A stretch of DNA of 25,666 bases from JAJPHC01 sp035255945 (GTDB lineage Bacteria > Acidobacteriota > Thermoanaerobaculia > Gp7-AA8): assembly GCA_035255945.1 (NCBI GenBank), contig DATEZA010000320.1, positions 1-25,666 of the forward strand, written 5' to 3'. Below, piece after piece: positions 21,593 to 25,666 of the stretch. The notes below the pieces were generated by a model. It saw nothing but the letters and a program-made list of their open reading frames with translations. It made no database searches and had not been told where the DNA came from. The translations under genes and the position numbers were made by a program. Each line of letters starts with the position of its first letter. Position 1 is the first letter of the stretch.

Positions 21593-23366
21593 GAATCGGT
21601 TCACATCGGGATTGTACGGGTGGTGGCGCGAGCTCCTCGGAGCGCTGATCGTGCTCGTGTCGCGCATCGCGATCGCACCGCTCACCTGGTGGGAGCACGA
21701 CGAGCTCCTCTTCGCGCAGGCGCTGCGAGATTTCGATCCGCTGCGCTTCCATCCCCATCCGCCCGGCTATCCGCTGTACGTGCTCCTCGGCAAGTTCGTG
21801 AACCTGTTCGTCGGTGACGCGTTCCGCTCGCTCGTCTCGATCAGCATCGTGAGCGCGGTCATCGGCTACATCGCGCTCGCGCGATTTTTTCGCCGCGTGA
21901 TTGACGATGCGGACCTCGCGAATGTCGCGGCACTGATCGTCTACTTCTCCGCGGCGATGCTGATTCATTCGCCGCTGCCGATGTCGGACGGTCCGTCGTT
22001 CGCGCTGCTCGCGCTGACCCTGCTCGCCATCACGCACCTCGGCGAATCCGGGCATCAACGTGCGGCGATCCTGACGGGCGTCGCTGCATCCTGCGCGATC
22101 GGCATCCGTCCGCAACTCCTCGTGCCCTTAGTTCCGGCACTCCTCATCGCGCTCTTCCAGATGCGCACGCGCCGCGAGCGCATTGCCTCGGTCATCGCCT
22201 TCGCGTTCATCTCGCTGCTCTGGTTTCTGCCGCTGCTCGACGCGGAGGGCGGCTGGGATCCGCTGATGACGTGGGAGCTGAAGCAGACGAGCTACGTCGC
22301 GACGCACGACGCGGCGGCATCGCGCGGCATGCTGTCGCCGATCGGTGTCGCGACGCGGTTTCTGATTCATCCTTGGGGATCGAAGTACGTCACGCTGCCG
22401 CTGCTGTTTTTCATGGCGTTCGGCGTCGCGGATTTCATCAAAAGACGCAATCGCCTGATGCTGCCGCTCGTCGTGTTCACACTCGTGCAGCTCGCGTTCG
22501 AGTTGCGCGGCATGGACCCGGCGGATGCGGCGCGCTACAGCATTCCGGCGCTTCCGCTCTTCGCACTGATCGTCGCCTGCGGCCTCGGCGTGATTCGCCG
22601 CAGCGCGCAGATCGGCGCGATTCCGTGGCTCGGCGCGGCACTGCTCGCGGGGCTGTCGATCTGGTACGTGTCACCGATCATCAAAGCGCGGACGACGGAG
22701 CCGTCGCCGCCGGTGTTCGCCACCGCCGACATCATCAAACGGTTCCCAAACAACAGCATCGTGCTGTACGAGTGGTCGGTCCGTCCGCACGCCGAATATC
22801 TGCTGCCGCAGTTCCATCCGATGCAGATCGAAGCAGGTCTGCGCGAGTACTACGATCGCCCCGACGTGCAACTTGTGATCTTCGCGAACGGCGGTTCGAG
22901 ATCGCCCACGGCAAAAGTCTTCTCGTGGCCGCCGAACGATGCATATGGCAAGTTGACGCGCAACTTCTACCGCGTCGTCATGGTCGATGACGTGCCGCCG
23001 TCGCGTCGTTATCTGCCGATCCGCGGCGTGTATCAGCTCGAGCGAACAAACGAAGGGGAGGAGTGGCGCTGGCTCGAAAAGGATGCGGTGATCCGTCTGC
23101 CGCACGCGCACGGCGCGCACACAACGATCACGCTGAAACTCTCGCCCGACACGCCGTACGCATCGAACGAGATCACGATCTTCGTGAACGGACTTCCCGC
23201 TGCGCACGGCATCGCGACGAAGGACAAGCCGACAGATTTCGACATCGCATTGCCGCCGGGTAATGTCGATGTCCGCATCACCTCGGGGCAATCGTTCGCG
23301 CCTGCAGCGGTGCTGCACAACCAGGATCCGCGCACGCTCGCCACGCAGTTACTGGGCATCCGATGA
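21579..23366 (+). CDS. GT-C fold glycosyltransferase (ArnT/PMT-like integral membrane protein)
   Basis: 595 aa from the ATG at 21579; the ATG at 21591 (MNRFTSGLYGWW) is equally likely. A first membrane helix is followed by the periplasmic loop WWEHDELLFAQALRDFDPL (37-55) holding the acidic HDE motif that binds the lipid-phosphate sugar in GT-C enzymes, then HPHPPGYPLY. Some nine to eleven hydrophobic segments extend to about residue 370, followed by a ~220-residue soluble C-terminal part, as in other GT-C enzymes. It should transfer a sugar from polyprenyl phosphate to an envelope acceptor. The GT2 gene overlaps its stop by 4 nt (ATGA), and the two products form a natural donor-maker and donor-user pair. 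Confidence 0.8.
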   Translation: MNARMNRFTSGLYGWWRELLGALIVLVSRIAIAPLTWWEHDELLFAQALRDFDPLRFHPHPPGYPLYVLLGKFVNLFVGDAFRSLVSISIVSAVIGYIALARFFRRVIDDADLANVAALIVYFSAAMLIHSPLPMSDGPSFALLALTLLAITHLGESGHQRAAILTGVAASCAIGIRPQLLVPLVPALLIALFQMRTRRERIASVIAFAFISLLWFLPLLDAEGGWDPLMTWELKQTSYVATHDAAASRGMLSPIGVATRFLIHPWGSKYVTLPLLFFMAFGVADFIKRRNRLMLPLVVFTLVQLAFELRGMDPADAARYSIPALPLFALIVACGLGVIRRSAQIGAIPWLGAALLAGLSIWYVSPIIKARTTEPSPPVFATADIIKRFPNNSIVLYEWSVRPHAEYLLPQFHPMQIEAGLREYYDRPDVQLVIFANGGSRSPTAKVFSWPPNDAYGKLTRNFYRVVMVDDVPPSRRYLPIRGVYQLERTNEGEEWRWLEKDAVIRLPHAHGAHTTITLKLSPDTPYASNEITIFVNGLPAAHGIATKDKPTDFDIALPPGNVDVRITSGQSFAPAAVLHNQDPRTLATQLLGIR

Positions 23367-24088
23367 ACTACTCCGTCTCCCTCGTCATCCCCATGTACAA
23401 CGAGGTGGAGAACATCGGCCACGCCATCGAAGTCGCGGTCGAATCGCTCGAAAAATACGCATCCGACTACGAGATCGTGATCGTCGACGACGCCTCGACT
23501 GACGAATCGCCGTCGATCGTCGCGAAGGCCGCGGAGGCGAATCCGCGCGTCCGCATGCTTCGGCACGAGAAGAACCGCAAGCTCGGCGGCTCGCTCAAGA
23601 CCGGCTTCGCCGCGGCGACCAAAGAGCTCGTGCTCTACATGGACGCCGATCTGCCGTTCGATCCCGACATCATCGGTCCCGCGATGCGCGCGATCCATGT
23701 CACCGGCGCCGATCTCATCGCCGGCTACCGCCTCGATCGCACCATCGAAGGACTGCGCCGCACGATCTACTCGTACTGCTACAACGCGCTGATCGGCGTG
23801 CTGTTCGGCTGGCCGCATCGCGACATCAACTTCTCGTTCAAGCTGATGAAGCGCGAGGTGCTGCAGGCGATCGAGCTGAAGTCGGAGGGCTCGCTGATCG
23901 ATGCGGAGCTGATCGTGAAGGCAAAGAATCGCGGCTTCGCCATTCAGCAGATGGGACTCGATTACTTCCCCCGCATCCGCGGCACGTCGCACCTCTCGTC
24001 GCCGTCGGTGATCTTCAAGATTTTTCGCGAGCTCTGGACGCTCTATCCTGAGATGCGTGAACGGAAGAAGAGAGCAGACAGCAGATAG
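23363..24088 (+). CDS. GT2 family glycosyltransferase (polyprenyl-phosphate sugar synthase-like)
   Basis: 241 aa, ATGA overlap with the GT-C gene. Typical GT-A features: VSLVIPMYNEVENI at the N-terminus, VIVDDASTDES (Asp42, Asp43) and the metal-binding YMDADLPFD (Asp94, Asp96). It lacks the C-terminal membrane helices of ArnC-type enzymes, so it resembles soluble dolichyl-phosphate mannose synthase-like proteins. The expected reaction is NDP-sugar plus polyprenyl phosphate to polyprenyl-P-sugar at the inner membrane face. The last codons (KKRADSR, stop TAG 24086-24088) come from a family 3 repeat, so the natural C-terminus may have been altered. Confidence 0.88.
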   Translation: MNYSVSLVIPMYNEVENIGHAIEVAVESLEKYASDYEIVIVDDASTDESPSIVAKAAEANPRVRMLRHEKNRKLGGSLKTGFAAATKELVLYMDADLPFDPDIIGPAMRAIHVTGADLIAGYRLDRTIEGLRRTIYSYCYNALIGVLFGWPHRDINFSFKLMKREVLQAIELKSEGSLIDAELIVKAKNRGFAIQQMGLDYFPRIRGTSHLSSPSVIFKIFRELWTLYPEMRERKKRADSR

Positions 24089-24839
24089 CAGACAGCAGGA
24101 GAGCCCCGCTGTCCGGCAACTGATCGTCACCGCTGATGACGTCGCTCTCGATCCCGGCATGACCGCCGGCGCGATCGAGGCGCACCGCAACGGCATCGTC
24201 ACCCGCTGCAGCATCGTCGCCAATGGAGTCGCGTTCGATGATGCGGTCGCGCGATTGAAAGACGTTCCGGCGATCGCGATCGGCGTGCATCTCGCGCTGG
24301 TCGAAGCGCGCGCGTTGACCACCGGCGAGTTGATGCCGCGCAATTACGTGCGCTTTCTGCTGTCGCGAAAAAAAGATCCCGAGCCGGAGCTTCGCGCGCA
24401 GATCGAAAAAGTGCTCGCGACCGGACTGCGCGTCACGCACCTCAACGGACATCAGCACCTGCACATGCTCCCGCGCATCTTCGAGCTCGTGCAGCGGCTG
24501 GCGATCGAGTACCACATCCCGTACGTGCGCACCGTCCGCGACTTCGGCGGACGCGTCCCACTCGCGCGCAGACTCGCCACGAAAGCGCTGTCGCGTTTCA
24601 ACAACCGAGGAAGCAACGACCGCACGATCGGCGTCGCGAATGCGGGCCATCTCGATGTCGGATTGCTCCTCGAGCTACTCGATTATGTCGGCGGCGTCAC
24701 CGAGCTCGTTACGCATCCCGGCCTCGGCGTCACGCGCTATCCGCACTGGAAGTACGAATGGGATCGCGAGACGCGCGCGCTGTGCGATCCGCGCGTGCGT
24801 GAGGCCATCAGGGCGAAGGGAATCGAGTTGCGTTCCTGA
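24057..24839 (+). CDS. YdjC/ChbG-fold carbohydrate deacetylase (NaxD/HpnK-like)
   Basis: 260 aa from a GTG at 24057, overlapping the GT2 gene by 32 nt. Conserved family sites: LIVTADDVALDPG (Asp27, Asp28), the helix GAIEAHRNGIVTRCSIVANG, GVHLALVE (His78), HLNGHQHLHMLP (His128, 132, 134, 136) and ELVTHPGLG. These fit the metal-dependent N-deacetylases ChbG, HpnK and NaxD. The first ~19 residues (MNGRREQTADSRQQESPAV) are low-complexity, encoded by a family 3 repeat; homologues begin near RQLIVTADD, so the repeat seems to have displaced the original start. No other standard start codon lies closer. The substrate may be a polyprenyl-phosphate N-acetylhexosamine, given the two glycosyltransferases upstream. 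Confidence 0.85.
   Translation: MNGRREQTADSRQQESPAVRQLIVTADDVALDPGMTAGAIEAHRNGIVTRCSIVANGVAFDDAVARLKDVPAIAIGVHLALVEARALTTGELMPRNYVRFLLSRKKDPEPELRAQIEKVLATGLRVTHLNGHQHLHMLPRIFELVQRLAIEYHIPYVRTVRDFGGRVPLARRLATKALSRFNNRGSNDRTIGVANAGHLDVGLLLELLDYVGGVTELVTHPGLGVTRYPHWKYEWDRETRALCDPRVREAIRAKGIELRS
24073..24100. repeat. Family 3 AGCAGA-type repeat, copy 2, spanning a gene junction
   Basis: AGCAGACAGCAGATAGCAGA followed by CAGCAGGA. It provides the GT2 stop codon (TAG at 24086-24088) and, in another frame, part of the N-terminus of the deacetylase. Copy 1 is at 20741-20771. Confidence 0.75.
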
Positions 24840-24872
24840 TGCGAGACCGGAAACCCCATCGCGCGATCTTCA

Positions 24873-24878
24873 TATAAT
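24873..24878 (+). promoter_or_regulatory. -10 promoter element (TATAAT) for the terminal dehydrogenase gene
   Basis: A perfect TATAAT in a 50-bp intergenic gap, ending 11 bases before the ATG at 24890. No good -35 is visible at 16-18 bp upstream. A start of transcription about 7 bases on would leave a leader of only ~5 nt, and no Shine-Dalgarno is visible, so the mRNA could be almost leaderless. Confidence 0.4.
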
Positions 24879-24889
24879 CCGGGCTCAAC

Positions 24890-25666
24890 ATGACAAGAAA
24901 AATCGCAGTGGTCCCGGGCGACGGCATCGGACCCGAAGTCATCGATGAAGGGATGCGCGTCCTGGAGCGCATCAACGACCAGCACGATCTCGATCTCGAC
25001 TTCGTGCACTTCGGCTGGAACGCCGACGAGTACCTCCGCACCGGCGTCTCCATGCCGCCCGGCGCGATGGACGACATCCGCAACAACTACGCCGCGGTCT
25101 ACCTCGGCGCGTTCGGCGATCCGCGCGTGCCCGACATGAAACACGCCGCCGACATCCTCCTCGGCATGCGCTTCCAGCTCGACCTCTACGTCAACTACCG
25201 CCCGGTCAAATTGCTCAACGACCGCCTCTGTCCGCTCAAGGAGAAAGGTCGTCAACAAGTTGACTTCGTCATCTTCCGCGAGAACACGGAGGGCGCGTAC
25301 GTCGGCATGGGCGGCATCTTCAAGAAGGGGACGGACGAAGAGATCGCGGTGCAGGAAGACGTCTCGACGCACAAGGGGGTCGAGCGGATCATCCGCTACG
25401 CATTCGAGTACGCGAAGAACAACGGACGCAAGTCGGTCTGCATGTCGGACAAGAACAACGTCATGCGATTCGGCGGTGATCTGTGGCTGCGAATTTTCGA
25501 GGAAGTCGCGCGCGAGTACCCGAGCATCGAGCACTTCCACATGTTCGTCGACGCGCTGACGATGCAGATGGTGCGCGCGCCGGAGATGTTCGACGTGGTG
25601 GTGACGAACAACATGTTCGGCGACATCGTCACGGACCTCGGCGCGGCATTGCAGGGCGGACTCGGC
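24890..25666 (+). CDS. Isocitrate/isopropylmalate dehydrogenase family protein (3' end outside window)
   Basis: 259 codons are present without a stop, so the gene runs off the window. The start MTRKIAVVPGDGIGPEVIDE is the classical beta-decarboxylating dehydrogenase N-terminus. Further sites are the substrate-binding region LDLYVNYRPVKLL, the FRENTEGAYVGMGG motif with its nucleotide-loop Asn-Thr-Glu-Gly, the catalytic-base region DALTMQMV and the metal-binding NNMFGDIVTDLGAALQGGLG. These enzymes oxidise and decarboxylate 3-isopropylmalate, tartrate/malate or isocitrate using NAD(P). The sequence looks most like LeuB or tartrate-dehydrogenase type rather than true isocitrate dehydrogenase. No other leucine genes are visible here. 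Confidence 0.88.
   Translation, partial: MTRKIAVVPGDGIGPEVIDEGMRVLERINDQHDLDLDFVHFGWNADEYLRTGVSMPPGAMDDIRNNYAAVYLGAFGDPRVPDMKHAADILLGMRFQLDLYVNYRPVKLLNDRLCPLKEKGRQQVDFVIFRENTEGAYVGMGGIFKKGTDEEIAVQEDVSTHKGVERIIRYAFEYAKNNGRKSVCMSDKNNVMRFGGDLWLRIFEEVAREYPSIEHFHMFVDALTMQMVRAPEMFDVVVTNNMFGDIVTDLGAALQGGLG

Noticed and set aside
23033..24343. A 436-codon minus-strand frame opposite the glycosyltransferases
   Set aside because: It is antisense to three well-recognised genes and has no domain of its own.

Overview
The window is a high-GC bacterial chromosome segment with tightly packed, often 4-nt-overlapping genes, several GTG starts and many short palindromic repeats. The repeat family with arms like CGTCATCCCGAGCGTAGTCG, together with the gene mix, suggests an uncultured Acidobacteriota-like lineage. 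That assignment is a guess from general familiarity, since there is no rRNA or marker gene here. I see no CRISPR array, tRNA, rRNA, transposase or phage gene.

Layout. (1) 1-2195: the end of an MCE/MlaD-type lipid transporter subunit, a 218-bp tandem duplication, an ABC-transport auxiliary lipoprotein (PqiC-like) whose N-terminus is interrupted in frame by a palindromic element, and an MFS exporter. (2) 2196-2523: non-coding; it holds a nested palindromic cluster, a possible gene remnant and 23-bp direct repeats at its edges. (3) 5925-2524, minus strand: a compact three-gene operon of a GHKL/HSP90-fold ATPase and two proteins I do not recognise; this is the best candidate for an undescribed, possibly defence-related, system. 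(4) 5961-8126: a divergent RecD2-type helicase. (5) 9852-8116, minus strand: a subtilisin-family protease followed by a free-standing small I9-inhibitor/propeptide-like protein. (6) 9912-16927, plus strand: a probable promoter, a short leader with mutually exclusive antiterminator and terminator hairpins, then the RNA-repair pair Hen1-Pnkp, then, after a palindromic element, a MoxR AAA+ ATPase and a metallopeptidase-like/VWA protein. (7) 16972-20692: arylamine N-acetyltransferase (minus), a TPR protein and aldo/keto reductase (plus), and a glutaryl-CoA dehydrogenase (minus). (8) 20789-24839: a small methyltransferase with a 66-codon repeat-derived insertion (minus), and an overlapping plus-strand trio of GT-C glycosyltransferase, GT2 glycosyltransferase and YdjC/ChbG-fold deacetylase, which resembles the Francisella FlmK/FlmF2/NaxD logic for attaching an amino sugar to the envelope. 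(9) 24890 to the end: the start of an isopropylmalate/isocitrate-type dehydrogenase.

Two themes stand out. The first is RNA repair: Hen1 and Pnkp are translationally coupled and sit behind a leader that looks like a transcription attenuator; the MoxR and VWA-metallopeptidase genes follow in the same direction and may belong to the same response. The second is short repeats that have entered reading frames without breaking them (lipoprotein signal region, methyltransferase core, GT2/deacetylase junction), comparable in effect to the Rickettsia palindromic elements.
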